This document shows positions 17,123-26,449 of a stretch of DNA of 64,000 bases, piece by piece. The position numbers and the translations under genes are program-made. The DNA is from a virus, in IMG/VR virus record IMGVR_UViG_3300031884_000012, positions 1 to 64,000 of that record. One strand, 5' to 3'. The notes under the pieces were generated by a model. That model saw only the letters and a list, made by a program, of their open reading frames with translations, did no database searches and had not been told where the DNA came from. Each line of letters begins with the position of its first letter. Position 1 is the stretch's first letter.

Positions 17123-17505
17123 GCCAATCTACGACCCTAATCCTATTCCCACAAACAACCTATATAAATCCAGGCAACGGAGCACCCTACACTGTTATCG
17201 GCGATTCAAAACCAGCGGCGGCCTATTATTTAGGAAACAAGGATTTGCAGACCGTTAATATTAGTTTGACACAATGTACGGGTAATATCGTGATTCAAGC
17301 TACGTTGGCACCTGCCCCACTTGACACTGACTGGTTTAATGTGTATGAATTAGAAGCTAACGCAAATGCTGTAGCAAATTCAGCTCCACAGATTGCATCA
17401 AACGCCTCAATGTATACTAATATCGATGGAAATTTCGTATACATGCGCGCACAGATTCAGGACTTTCAAGGTGGCGGTGTCAATTACGTGAAACTCAGTT
17501 ACTAA
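17119..17505 (+). CDS. Small beta-rich protein, probable virion component
   Basis: The start is a GTG overlapping the previous stop (GTGA), with CTGGAG seven bases upstream. The 128 residues are beta-type throughout (AAAYYLGNKDLQTVNISLTQ, then GNIVIQATLAPAPLDTDWFN, ending GGGVNYVKLSY). The pattern looks like a jelly-roll decoration, fibre or head-fibre domain. There is no signal peptide or catalytic motif. A structural role is inferred from composition. Confidence 0.5.
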   Translation: MSQSTTLILFPQTTYINPGNGAPYTVIGDSKPAAAYYLGNKDLQTVNISLTQCTGNIVIQATLAPAPLDTDWFNVYELEANANAVANSAPQIASNASMYTNIDGNFVYMRAQIQDFQGGGVNYVKLSY

Positions 17506-17506
17506 C

Positions 17507-19141
17507 ATGAAGGTGATAGCAGTTTATCCGGGAAGATTTCATCCCTTTCACAAAGGCCACGCCGCAAGTTTTAAGCAGCTGGCTAGTAGATTTGGTTTGG
17601 AAAACACTTACCTTGCTATCTCTGCTAAACAAGATCAACCAAAGAGTCCTTTTTCAGCACAAGATCGTGCAAAGATGGCAATGGCTTTGGGCATTCCATC
17701 AAAAAACATTATTGCAGTGAAGAATCCGTACTCAGGCGATGAGTACATGAAAATGTTTCAAACTAAAGGATATGATCCCGAACATACTGCTTTGGTATTT
17801 GGTGTCAGTAAAAAGGATATGGAGGGTGATCCTTCTATGGGCATTGAACCCGATCCTCGCTTCTCCTTTAAGCCTAAAAAGGATGGTACAGCATCTTACT
17901 TTCAGCCGCTAAAAGGCAAAAACATTAAACCAATGACACAGCACGGATACATTCTTTCTACTGACGTAGCAGAGTTTCCTATCGCTGGCAAAACTATGCG
18001 CGATGCTAGTGCTATTCGTAAGGCATATGCAGGCTCTGATAACAAAACAAAAATGAAAATTCTTACAGATTTATACGGAGACTCAGCAGAGAAAATGAAG
18101 CAGACATTCGACAATAACCTACAAGTCACTGAGAGCATCCGCGCTCTAATCAACAAAATCAAACCTCTTATCAGTGAGGCGTCCCCTCAACAAAAGGCAA
18201 AGTTTGTTAAGCTATTGAGTGAAGCTAAGAAGACACTAAGAAATACTAACCCATGTTGGGATGGGTACAAACCAGTTGGCACCAAAAAGAAGAACGGTAA
18301 GACTGTTCCTAATTGCGTTCCGGTGAAGGAATCGTATAGTGTTCAACGTATCTATGGTCCATCAGACGTAAACATTGTAAAAGATTTAGGAAACGGATAC
18401 TTACTTTCATACGAGATGGACGAAGATGATGATGTTCGTAAGGAAGGTTTTGAAGTAGTTAAGCTTGCTCCAAACGAAACAAAGAAATATATTCCAGTTG
18501 GTACCCTGAAAGTAAGTCCTTATCCTGGCAATCGTAAGCCTGGTCAACTTGAAGCTGAAATAAACCGTATTATCGCGGCTGATGAAGCCAAAAGTCCTCT
18601 GGACGAAGAAGAGGATCCATTTGATATTGATCCAGAACTAAATGCTACTGTATCTTTTGCACAACAGCACTATCGTAATCCAAAAAAGCAAGCTGCATTT
18701 ATCAAGTTTGTTCAGCGCAGCCTCAAGCATTCTAAGGAAGACGATGAGCGTTTAGATAAAGAAGTCGATGAACTAAAAGACAGAGTTGATACTCTGGACC
18801 GAAAGGTTGGAAAAATGAATTCTTCCAAATCGGTAGATTTTCCTGCTCAAAGATTGAAGGAAGGCACTATGAAACCGACTCATGTTACTGGTGAAGAAAA
18901 ATCTGGTTCTGTAGAGGCCTTAGAAAAAGCATTGCTAAGAACCAAAGCGCCCGGCGTTAAACTAGACTATGACAAAATAGATAAAATGATGCAATTAATC
19001 TGTAAAAAATATCATCTAACCGGTGATAAATTACATAACGATTTTGTGAAAAAGCATCGTGTGGTTCCCGATAAATGGATCGTAAAACAAACAGTTAAAG
19101 AGAGTTTTACAAAAAACGCTGATTATCTAGACGAAAAATAA
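17507..19141 (+). CDS. Nucleotidyltransferase (NMNAT/cytidylyltransferase-like) with C-terminal extensions
   Basis: A 544-residue protein. Residues 1-165 are a Rossmann nucleotidyltransferase: YPGRFHPFHKGH at 7-18 holds the HxGH nucleotide-binding motif, and residues 55-65 and 150-165 fit the downstream ISxTxxR-like region (GKTMRDASAIRK). NMN or nicotinate-mononucleotide adenylylation is the most likely reaction but the substrate is not proven. A CWDGYKPVGTKKKNGKTVPN block follows near 250. An acidic coiled region (~385-450) precedes a final ~40-residue module (DKMMQLICKKYHLTGDKLHN) that recurs at the N-terminus of the metallopeptidase at 38309. Confidence 0.75.
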   Translation: MKVIAVYPGRFHPFHKGHAASFKQLASRFGLENTYLAISAKQDQPKSPFSAQDRAKMAMALGIPSKNIIAVKNPYSGDEYMKMFQTKGYDPEHTALVFGVSKKDMEGDPSMGIEPDPRFSFKPKKDGTASYFQPLKGKNIKPMTQHGYILSTDVAEFPIAGKTMRDASAIRKAYAGSDNKTKMKILTDLYGDSAEKMKQTFDNNLQVTESIRALINKIKPLISEASPQQKAKFVKLLSEAKKTLRNTNPCWDGYKPVGTKKKNGKTVPNCVPVKESYSVQRIYGPSDVNIVKDLGNGYLLSYEMDEDDDVRKEGFEVVKLAPNETKKYIPVGTLKVSPYPGNRKPGQLEAEINRIIAADEAKSPLDEEEDPFDIDPELNATVSFAQQHYRNPKKQAAFIKFVQRSLKHSKEDDERLDKEVDELKDRVDTLDRKVGKMNSSKSVDFPAQRLKEGTMKPTHVTGEEKSGSVEALEKALLRTKAPGVKLDYDKIDKMMQLICKKYHLTGDKLHNDFVKKHRVVPDKWIVKQTVKESFTKNADYLDEK

Positions 19142-19161
19142 TTCCACCCCCTGTCTTCGTT

Positions 19162-19170
19162 GTAAATAAC
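19162..19170 (+). promoter_or_regulatory. Late promoter-like box (GTAAATAAC) inside a hairpin
   Basis: The box lies 28 bases before the ATG at 19199. It sits within a possible hairpin, GTTGTAAA (19159-19166) pairing with TTTACAAC (19179-19186), just ahead of the AGAGG ribosome site. Confidence 0.35.
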
Positions 19171-19198
19171 TGTATAGTTTTACAACAAAGAGGACTTA

Positions 19199-20101
19199 AT
19201 GGCACGTAAATCAAAAAATTCAAACGTCACTATCGCTAAGCCGAACGGCGAGCAACAAACTGTACCTGCAGAACAAGTACAAGAGGTTATTGAGCAGGCT
19301 GCTCAGGAACAAAAGCCACAAGAAGGCCAAGTTCAAGTAAACGTAGACTATCTACGTACCACTAAGGTTCACATCGCAATGCCATGCTACGGTGGTATGT
19401 TGACTGAATCTACATTCATGTCATTTATCAAGTGGGCAAATACTGCACGTCAATTGGGTGTCGACTGGACTCTCGAAACCATGACCAATGAGAGTTTAAT
19501 CAGTCGTGCAAGAAATACTCTTACTGCTAAGTTTCTTGCAATGCCGGACGCAACTCACTTGTTCTTCGTTGACGCTGATATTGGTTGGGAACCATGGCAC
19601 TTGCTAGTCCTCTTGAACAGAGATGTTGATGCGATCGGGGGCCTATATCCAATGAAGACTATGCCAGTTAAGTGGGTAGTTAATGGATTTGAAGGCGCAG
19701 AAGAAGGCCCTGATGGCTTGCAAGAAGTATCTAAGGCTGGTACTGGATTTCTTCTTATGAAACGACGCTGTTTTGAAAAGTTAAACTCACATCCGGCTGT
19801 TAAGCAATATAAAAACGATATCGGTCTTGATCCCATGTACGATCAGTATTTGAAGACTTATTTTGATACTGCTGTTCGCCAAAATCGCTATTATAGCGAG
19901 GACTGGACCTGGTGTGAGAACTTTAGAGATTTAGGCGGTAAGATTTGGGTTGACAAGCGAGTATTGCTACGTCACTCGGGAAGCTATGTGTTTTCAATGG
20001 AAAATCAGCAGTATTTGCTTGATCAAATCGGCCCCATGTGGGCTGAAGCGCAGAAGGCAAAAGGCTACAAGATTATTGACGAAAACGGAAACGAGATTTA
20101 A
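19199..20101 (+). CDS. GT-A fold glycosyltransferase
   Basis: A 300-residue protein. After a ~50-residue Gln/Glu-rich leader, residues ~55-280 form a GT-A glycosyltransferase. HIAMPCYGGMLTE is the first strand, NTLTAKFL a conserved helix, and LFFVDADIGW carries the DxD metal/nucleotide-sugar motif near residues 124-126. AGTGFLLMKRRCFEKL and SEDWTWCENFRDLGG follow as acceptor-side motifs. The acceptor could be phage DNA, host glycan or a virion protein. Two other, GT-B-type, glycosyltransferases lie at 49067 and 53409. A terminator follows. Confidence 0.8.
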   Translation: MARKSKNSNVTIAKPNGEQQTVPAEQVQEVIEQAAQEQKPQEGQVQVNVDYLRTTKVHIAMPCYGGMLTESTFMSFIKWANTARQLGVDWTLETMTNESLISRARNTLTAKFLAMPDATHLFFVDADIGWEPWHLLVLLNRDVDAIGGLYPMKTMPVKWVVNGFEGAEEGPDGLQEVSKAGTGFLLMKRRCFEKLNSHPAVKQYKNDIGLDPMYDQYLKTYFDTAVRQNRYYSEDWTWCENFRDLGGKIWVDKRVLLRHSGSYVFSMENQQYLLDQIGPMWAEAQKAKGYKIIDENGNEI

Positions 20102-20115
20102 GTTTCTATAGGACT

Positions 20116-20146
20116 GGGAGGGGAGAGAAATCTTCCCTCCCTTTTT
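20116..20146 (+). terminator. Rho-independent terminator
   Basis: GGGAGGGGAGA (20116-20126) pairs with TCTTCCCTCCC (20131-20141) with one wobble or mismatch, a GAAA loop and five T residues after it. Confidence 0.85.
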
Positions 20147-20226
20147 GGATATTTCGTAATAAATAAAAATGTAGTTCGCGGAGGTGAGATTCCCAACTAC
20201 TCTAACACTGTTATGGAGTATCAGCA

Positions 20227-20921
20227 ATGAATATTTATTCTACAGACAATCTACCAATTGGTTTCTATATCTATGCGTATGTGCGAACTAGTGGAACCCC
20301 TTATTATATAGGCAAAGGACAAGACGGTAGAGCCTGGACAGGTCACCGATACAAAGACGCAAATAGTGGGAAATGGAAGGGGTACACGTCCCTCCCAATT
20401 CTAGAATCATTATTATGGAAACAAATCTTACTGAGGTTGGTGCTTTCGCTTTAGAACGCAGGTATATTAGGTGGTATGGTCGTAAAGATAAAATATCTTG
20501 GGGAATATTACACAATAGAACTGACGGCGACGAGGGCGTGTCGGGAATGGTTCAATCCGCTTCATCTAATAAAAAACGAAGTGATGCTCTTACTGGAAAG
20601 TCGCGCCCAGATGTGTCTGATAGACTAAAGGGGAAACCAAATCTTAAAGTTAGTGCTGCACTCATCGGAGTACCTAAATCAGCGGAGTCTATTTCAAAAA
20701 GAACCAAAACTCGTAAGGGAAAAACCTACCCTAAATTGGGGGACTGGCAGCGCGGCGTGAATAAATCCGCAGAGGCAATCGCCAAACGATCCGCAACTCG
20801 TCTGGGGAAATCTATTAAAAAACACGAAATCGTAACCTGTCCATATTGTGGGAAAACAGGAGGTGCCGGCGGCATAAAGGTATGGCACTTTGACCGATGC
20901 AAATACAAACCGACAACTTGA
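20227..20921 (+). pseudogene. Frameshifted GIY-YIG homing endonuclease with C-terminal zinc finger
   Basis: Two overlapping frames together read as one enzyme. The first frame (20227 to about 20370) gives the GIY-YIG core GFYIYAYVRTSGTPYYIGKG plus the conserved Arg. The second (from about 20373 to 20921) gives [20 protein letters not shown], the catalytic-Glu helix [22 protein letters not shown] and repeated DNA-binding segments. It ends in a CPYCGK...HFDRC zinc finger. One extra G in the run at 20379-20382 (GGGG) would join them. It may be a decayed mobile gene, a -1 frameshift site or a homopolymer sequencing error. Confidence 0.7.
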
Positions 20922-20930
20922 ATCAATCAG

Positions 20931-20939
20931 CATAAATAC
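20931..20939 (+). promoter_or_regulatory. T4-like late promoter box (CATAAATAC)
   Basis: A perfect box 22 bases before the ATG at 20962. It probably drives the accessory block that starts here. Confidence 0.65.
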
Positions 20940-20961
20940 TACACTACTAAGGATTTGATTC

Positions 20962-22050
20962 ATGAAAATTAGCGATATCTATGAAAGTACGACCTCAGGC
21001 GCGATTGCTACTGTCGCACAGCCAATGGCCGGCGCAACACAAAAACGTTCAACTGTAGGCAAAGGAGTCTACGCTAATCAAAAGCCCGGGAATCTTCTTA
21101 CCGGTAAGAAGACCAACAAGAAATTTGCTAATTCCCTTCATGAAGGTAAGATGAAGGAACTCGCGTCAGATTTAGATTACCTTGACAATCTAAACTTTCA
21201 GAAAAAGTACAAGGCTACCAAAGAACAAATTAGAGCAAGATTCAAGATACAAGAAGCACAATTAGAAGAAGACGATTTGATTCTTGTGCCAGGCCAAGGT
21301 CATAGATTGAAGACTGGATTCCATTCATTTGATCCGGATAAAGCAGAACACGAAGGTGAAACTCTAAAGAACAGTCTCAGAACAATATCACGTAATGCAA
21401 AAGAACTATATGACGTATTAGAAAATTGTGATAGTATTCCTGAATGGGTAAGTGAGAAGGTCGGCCAGATTAAGGGCATGATGACCAATGTTAATAATTA
21501 CATGGTTAGCAAGAAACAACAATCAGAAGGTGTTATTGCCGCCGGTGGCGTCGGTGAAAACCAAGAACACTTCGATCATGAGATAAGCATGGCTAAGAGC
21601 GAAATGCGTAGCGCTGCTAAAGCCGCAAAAAGAATCTATCAAATGCTAGATGAGCGTGATGAATTAATGGCATGGCAGCAAAGCTATATCACTTTAGCTA
21701 GTGACTATCTAGGTAGCGTAGCTGATAGCATGGAAGAAGAGTTAAGCGAAGGTAAACAGGGCGGCGAGAAAGAAGTACAAGATTATAAGAAGTGGCGCAA
21801 AGACAATCACGACGATCTAGGCACCACTAGAAAAATCATCAGTAGAGAACCTAGCAAGGGTAGCCCCTGGCAAGATATGGAAGACTTCGGTAAGAAGGTA
21901 ACTGACGAAGGTGCCAAAGTAGATCGCATGGTTAAGCACATTGCTAAGTCAGAACGTGAAGCCGGCAAGCCAGCAAAGAAAGCAACAGATATTGCATGGG
22001 CCACGGTCAACAAGCGTGGCTATCTAGATAACAAAAACAAAAAGGGTTAA
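20962..22050 (+). CDS. Candidate head-packaged protein, function unknown
   Basis: A 362-residue hydrophilic protein. Its first residues, MKISDIYE, end in an IxE tripeptide like the T4 gp21 cleavage site, and the same layout recurs in the following genes, so it may be targeted into the prohead and processed. The remainder is Lys/Glu-rich helix. Two related helical segments at ~130-180 (HEGETLKNSLRTISRNAKEL) and ~205-255 (HEISMAKSEMRSAAKAAKRI) look like an internal duplication. The C-terminus (KATDIAWATVNKRGYL) resembles a short motif seen in other phage proteins. No enzyme is recognised. Confidence 0.6.
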   Translation: MKISDIYESTTSGAIATVAQPMAGATQKRSTVGKGVYANQKPGNLLTGKKTNKKFANSLHEGKMKELASDLDYLDNLNFQKKYKATKEQIRARFKIQEAQLEEDDLILVPGQGHRLKTGFHSFDPDKAEHEGETLKNSLRTISRNAKELYDVLENCDSIPEWVSEKVGQIKGMMTNVNNYMVSKKQQSEGVIAAGGVGENQEHFDHEISMAKSEMRSAAKAAKRIYQMLDERDELMAWQQSYITLASDYLGSVADSMEEELSEGKQGGEKEVQDYKKWRKDNHDDLGTTRKIISREPSKGSPWQDMEDFGKKVTDEGAKVDRMVKHIAKSEREAGKPAKKATDIAWATVNKRGYLDNKNKKG

Positions 22051-22054
22051 CTGC

Positions 22055-24037
22055 TTGTCAAACTCTATTGTAGTGAATACGTTGAATGTCCGCGATGCCT
22101 ATGATTTGAAAAACAATACCACAGAGGCTAATTGGAAAGAAGACAGAGCTTTATTTGCTACAGGTAACACTATTATTCAGGAATCTATTATACACAAGTG
22201 GATGAGTAGAGACAACGAATTCCGTAAACAGGGACTTACCGAAGGGCTAAGCCATTGTAACAATAAAACGTCGATCACAAAACTTTCATTTGTAGACACT
22301 GAATCCTTAGGCGATATGTCCACAAGAGTAGCATTTATGGAATCATATCTACTTAATAATGAGAGTTTACTAGAATCTAATGACACGACTTTATTAACAG
22401 CATTTCGTAATTTACCCAAACAAGCTGCGGCCCCAGAAGTAGGAACCTCGTATCTGATTATTGGGTTGTATCTTATTAATGACACATTAGGTGTGACGCA
22501 TCAGCCATGTATTGCCAAATTGTTAGAAATCAACGACGATTCATATGTATTGTATATACCTGCTGAAAACAGAACAGTAAAATTGCCTGAAAAAACACTG
22601 TCAGATGTCGCGCCTATGGTCACCTTACTGTTTAATAGTATTGTTCAATACGATAAATTAAGAACCTTTGTAGTTTTAAAATTCGGCATTAACTTACCAG
22701 AATACAACGACATACCCATTAAGGAGAATAAAATGAGTAATAATATGAAAGGTCTACGTGAAAGTAGTATCATGAAAGGCATCGTAGATGAAGATGGAGC
22801 ATCTTTTGTCATCTACATTAATGGCAAACCAGCAACTAAATATGTAAATTCCAAAAAAGCTGAAGCCGCAGTTAGTATGATGAAGTCAAAGTTCCCTGAT
22901 AAGAAATTTGAGATAAAGCATCAACCTGAAGGTCATGCATCCGATGCAGTTGATACACTTTATATCAATGATAAACCTAGTATAAAATATAGAGATCCAG
23001 ATCAAACATTAGCAGCCATGGAACTTTTAAGAAAAAAGCACCCTAGCAGCAAATATGATCTTAAGCCTGAGGTCAGAGAAGCTCAAGCGGATGCTCACCT
23101 ACTCAAGCGTATAACTGTAAAAAAGCACGGCGGAAATGACGAGAATAGTTGGGCAGTTTTTATCGACGGTAAACCAGCAGTAACTGGACTTAACAAACGA
23201 TCAGTACCGCACTATAAGTCATTGCTTCTAAAGAAGCTAAAAGAAAAGCCGAGCTTAACTGGATCAAGCGAAGTTGAAGAAGCCCGCGGCTCAGGTGTAA
23301 TGTACATAGTTAAGTCTAAAGACGGCGTCGAGAAGGCATTTAAAAATCTACACGCCGCCGAAGATTGGAAAAACTCATACCAACGTAAGGCTCCTAAGGA
23401 CGATGACGGCACATGGGCATGGGCCTGTCATGACGGCACATGGACAATCGGTCCTAAGGACGATGACGGCACATGGACAATCGGTGAAAGCCCAGATTAT
23501 CCTGCAGTTGCTCAGCAACCAGGTGGATGGCGTAAATACCGCACAAAACCAGCTGGTAAATTGTCAGAGGGTGAAGACACGACTGAAGCAGTTGCTAATG
23601 CTATCATACGCCGCATCACTACTCAATATTTGGATGTATTGAGTAAATACGGTCCAGCCGCAGTGATGGCGGCAGTTGATGAACTTGCAAGTCATTATCA
23701 TGACTTAGAAGAAATTGGTTCAAGTGATGTTAGTATTTGGACTAAAGAAGTTATTAAGGATCTAGAGTCTGGATACTATGATGATCTTAAGGAAGATACT
23801 GCATATGCAGGTGGTATGGGTCAAGGTGGAAATGCTGGTCAATCATATCGCAAGTTTAAACCTAAGGTGGCTGGAACATTCAAAGAAGACTCTGATATGC
23901 GATTCGCTGCCGAAAAGACTCCTGCAGTTAATCCATACGGTGGACAAAAAGATAGACAGTTTAGAGGTTCTATTAACGAACAACCAAAAAAGGTCATCAA
24001 AAAGGAAAGCTCTGTAATGAAGGGACTTCGTCGCTAA
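22055..24037 (+). CDS. Fused or internally initiated accessory protein with DGKPA-type repeats
   Basis: The frame starts at a TTG with AAGGG upstream and runs 660 residues. A strong internal site, AAGGAG six bases before an in-frame ATG at 22733, suggests that residues 227-660 are also, or mainly, made as a separate protein starting MSNNMKGLRE, a possible processing leader. The N-terminal 226 residues are unrecognised. The C-terminal part has three ~55-residue repeats around YINGKPATKY, YINDKPSIKY and FIDGKPAVTG, then a tandem DDDGTW segment and a helical tail. The end (IKKESSVMKGLRR) echoes the internal start. Confidence 0.6.
   Translation: MSNSIVVNTLNVRDAYDLKNNTTEANWKEDRALFATGNTIIQESIIHKWMSRDNEFRKQGLTEGLSHCNNKTSITKLSFVDTESLGDMSTRVAFMESYLLNNESLLESNDTTLLTAFRNLPKQAAAPEVGTSYLIIGLYLINDTLGVTHQPCIAKLLEINDDSYVLYIPAENRTVKLPEKTLSDVAPMVTLLFNSIVQYDKLRTFVVLKFGINLPEYNDIPIKENKMSNNMKGLRESSIMKGIVDEDGASFVIYINGKPATKYVNSKKAEAAVSMMKSKFPDKKFEIKHQPEGHASDAVDTLYINDKPSIKYRDPDQTLAAMELLRKKHPSSKYDLKPEVREAQADAHLLKRITVKKHGGNDENSWAVFIDGKPAVTGLNKRSVPHYKSLLLKKLKEKPSLTGSSEVEEARGSGVMYIVKSKDGVEKAFKNLHAAEDWKNSYQRKAPKDDDGTWAWACHDGTWTIGPKDDDGTWTIGESPDYPAVAQQPGGWRKYRTKPAGKLSEGEDTTEAVANAIIRRITTQYLDVLSKYGPAAVMAAVDELASHYHDLEEIGSSDVSIWTKEVIKDLESGYYDDLKEDTAYAGGMGQGGNAGQSYRKFKPKVAGTFKEDSDMRFAAEKTPAVNPYGGQKDRQFRGSINEQPKKVIKKESSVMKGLRR
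22721..22735 (+). promoter_or_regulatory. Strong internal ribosome binding site and ATG
   Basis: AAGGAGAATAAA precedes an ATG at 22733 in frame with the surrounding 660-residue gene. Its quality exceeds that of the TTG start at 22055. Confidence 0.6.
23392..23485 (+). repeat. Short tandem repeats in coding sequence
   Basis: A 25-base unit (TCCTAAGGACGATGACGGCA then CATGG) occurs at 23392-23416 and again at 23452-23476. TGACGGCACATGGACAATCG occurs at 23431 and 23464, 33 bases apart. The reading frame is preserved, giving repeated DDDGTW and GTWTIG. Confidence 0.85.
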
Positions 24038-24041
24038 GATT

Positions 24042-25331
24042 ATGCGAGCCATAGAGTTTCTAATTGAATATGATAGAAACAAAACCGCACAGACACTAGG
24101 TACTGGTCTCATTCCTGCATTTGCTAAGGATATGGGCGCCATTAGTGGTAATATGATGGTATACAGGCAATTCGCTAGAGAAGTTCTAGTACCTGGTAAT
24201 AAGGCTACTGAGGCCGACAAAGCCGACATAATTCAACACATATTGCAGGCTATAGAAGAAAAAGATCCAACACCAAATAAAGAATACACTCAGTGGCTTG
24301 CTAGAATGTATGCTAAAGGTGGAGTGAAGTTAGAGGACTTAAACAGAGGAAATCTACTTGGTATCTACAATTTAGGTAAGAAACGCAGGATGATTAAACC
24401 AGAACATGCTGATATTAATCGATTCAAAAACTACAAAGAATTTGAAGATACTATGCTGAGTAATTATGATTTAGATCAGATTGAAGGTGCGGATTCTGCA
24501 AAAGCTAAAGAAAAGGGTCAGGCTAACACAATATTTGACAATGAACAAGTACGCATAATTGTTCCTGAGGACGAAGCCGCTGCATGTTACTATGGAAGAG
24601 GCACCCGCTGGTGTACTGCTGCAACTAAAGGAACGAACTACTTCAAAAATTATAGTAGTCAAGGTAAATTGTATATCTTGATACCAAAACATCCTAAACG
24701 CGACGGTGAAAAATACCAAATACATTTTCAAACCGGTTCATTCATGGATGAAGCCGATTCTCCAGTAAACGTAGAGGAATTAATTACCAAAAGATTTGGA
24801 GATTTGTCCTCATTCTTTAGAGAAAATGAACCAGCAATTAAAAACAGCATATTATTTGCAGATGACGACGTTCTGACTTCGGTTATTACTAAAATTAGTC
24901 AAATAGCTATGGATAAGGCATACGAAGAAATTGCGGAATGGGAACAGAATGACGATTATTATTATCGAGACATGAGAGAACTTTATGGCGATGAGGACGG
25001 AGATATTGATTGGGACGCAGCATATGCAGCAGGTAACGATTATATGTCTTGGAATCCAGATGCTAAAGAATGGGTGGATAATATTGAAAGCATAGTTACA
25101 CCATCACCGCGTCATCTGAAGGCCTGCACGCAAGAGATGACACAAGAAGGTGATTATGTCGGTGTCGGAATAGATGACACACCAAGCATAATATCAGACA
25201 TGTTGTTAAACCATTTTAGAGGTAGCCGACTACATGACACTGGTATTGCTAAATATTTGGTAAAGAACGTTCTTGTACAAAAAAAGAAAGATGGTAGCTG
25301 GGACGTAGATTTGATCGAAAGAAACAAATGA
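24042..25331 (+). CDS. Candidate head-packaged protein with Cys-rich WCTA domain
   Basis: A 429-residue protein. Its leader MRAIEFLIE|YD ends in LIE, matching the (L/I)xE rule of T4 prohead protease. Residues ~85-145 (DPTPNKEYTQWLARMYAKGG and following) and the Cys-rich block at ~178-195 (AACYYGRGTRWCTAATKG) are closely repeated in the protein at 38896. Diverged forms occur at 28935 and 27951. After the Cys block comes a strand region (KLYILIPKHPK, then KYQIHFQTGSFMDEAD). The C-terminal ~170 residues are acidic and unique. I do not recognise the domain; an injected effector is the working guess. Confidence 0.65.
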   Translation: MRAIEFLIEYDRNKTAQTLGTGLIPAFAKDMGAISGNMMVYRQFAREVLVPGNKATEADKADIIQHILQAIEEKDPTPNKEYTQWLARMYAKGGVKLEDLNRGNLLGIYNLGKKRRMIKPEHADINRFKNYKEFEDTMLSNYDLDQIEGADSAKAKEKGQANTIFDNEQVRIIVPEDEAAACYYGRGTRWCTAATKGTNYFKNYSSQGKLYILIPKHPKRDGEKYQIHFQTGSFMDEADSPVNVEELITKRFGDLSSFFRENEPAIKNSILFADDDVLTSVITKISQIAMDKAYEEIAEWEQNDDYYYRDMRELYGDEDGDIDWDAAYAAGNDYMSWNPDAKEWVDNIESIVTPSPRHLKACTQEMTQEGDYVGVGIDDTPSIISDMLLNHFRGSRLHDTGIAKYLVKNVLVQKKKDGSWDVDLIERNK

Positions 25332-26449
25332 GAGCCCGAGAATTCATCTCTGAAAATGAACCGCTCAACGAGTTAACTGGTTATAAGAAAGATCCAGTGT
25401 ATTCTCTGTTGCAGAACAGCAGAAATATGGAAGAATTTTTGGATGCCTTAAAACTGGCAGGATATCAGCAATACGTATTAGGCTCAGGTTGTTTCGGCAC
25501 AGCATTCAAGCGTCCCGGCGAAGACAGTATCATCAAGCTTTGGAAAGATGATCCTGCATATGACACCTATCTTTCTTTTGTGTTACAGAATCAATCTAAC
25601 CCACATGTTCCAAAGATTATTGGCCGCCCAGTAAAGTTATTGCGCAGATTTAATCTAATGCGAATGGAGTTGTTGGATAACAAAAATCTATTCACTTTAG
25701 AGAGAAAAAATATTAGATATCAGATACAAGAATATTTAGAGGTATATCCGCGGCGCCCATACGCAGAAGAAACTACACTTTTTGAAGAATTCCCTCAACT
25801 AAAACCAGTTTTGGATTTTATTAGAAGTGCAGCAGGTGGAACCGTTGTAATAGATGTAGGTATAAGTAACATACTTTGGAGAAAAGGTGACATTCCTGTT
25901 ATCACTGATCCTATTGCTGATGTTGAGAAGCTGAGAGAAACCATCAGTACTGGTCAGGGCGGAGGTTCGGCCGGGATAGGCGGCGGATCGATGGTCGGGG
26001 GTCCAACTACATATGAACAAGAGTATGGTCAATTCAAAACCAAAGGACCTCATCGTATTACTGCTATGACATATGAGGATTTTTCATCAGAAAATAAGAT
26101 TACATTGAAACAGTTGTATAGTAAGGGTCTCCCAGATCACGATGAGATGATTTGGAATTTTGTAGGTGACTCAGACTTTAATGTACCTTTTACAGTTCAA
26201 ACTATTTCACCAGTTAAACTGGAACTACTATTTAAAAGTCAATATGGCGTAGATCATATCGATGAAATTTATGACATGCTAGATTCTGATCAAGAAGATA
26301 TTGTAGATTCATATAGATCAGATCCTAATTTATCAAATAGTATTATTGTCATGAACGACGGAATTGTAGTCGACGGGCATCATCGTGCATTAGCAGCGAT
26401 ATTAAATAGGAAACCAATTAAGTACGTGGATGTGAGTCAAGAAGCATAA
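25328..26449 (+). CDS. Kinase-like protein with packaging leader and ParB-like C-terminus
   Basis: A 373-residue protein overlapping the previous gene by four bases. The leader MRAREFISE|NE fits the (L/I)xE processing rule. Residues ~50-200 resemble a protein kinase. LGSGCFGTAFK (~51-61) is a glycine-rich loop and the Lys in SIIKLW (~69) fits the ATP lysine. VIDVGISNILW (~176-186) has the D-x4-N catalytic loop, and ITDP (~194) stands for DFG. A Gly-rich linker (~205-225) leads to a C-terminal domain with VVDGHHRALAAIL (~347-359), the ParB/sulfiredoxin-like DGxxR signature. Kinase activity is likely but not proven. Confidence 0.7.
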   Translation: MRAREFISENEPLNELTGYKKDPVYSLLQNSRNMEEFLDALKLAGYQQYVLGSGCFGTAFKRPGEDSIIKLWKDDPAYDTYLSFVLQNQSNPHVPKIIGRPVKLLRRFNLMRMELLDNKNLFTLERKNIRYQIQEYLEVYPRRPYAEETTLFEEFPQLKPVLDFIRSAAGGTVVIDVGISNILWRKGDIPVITDPIADVEKLRETISTGQGGGSAGIGGGSMVGGPTTYEQEYGQFKTKGPHRITAMTYEDFSSENKITLKQLYSKGLPDHDEMIWNFVGDSDFNVPFTVQTISPVKLELLFKSQYGVDHIDEIYDMLDSDQEDIVDSYRSDPNLSNSIIVMNDGIVVDGHHRALAAILNRKPIKYVDVSQEA

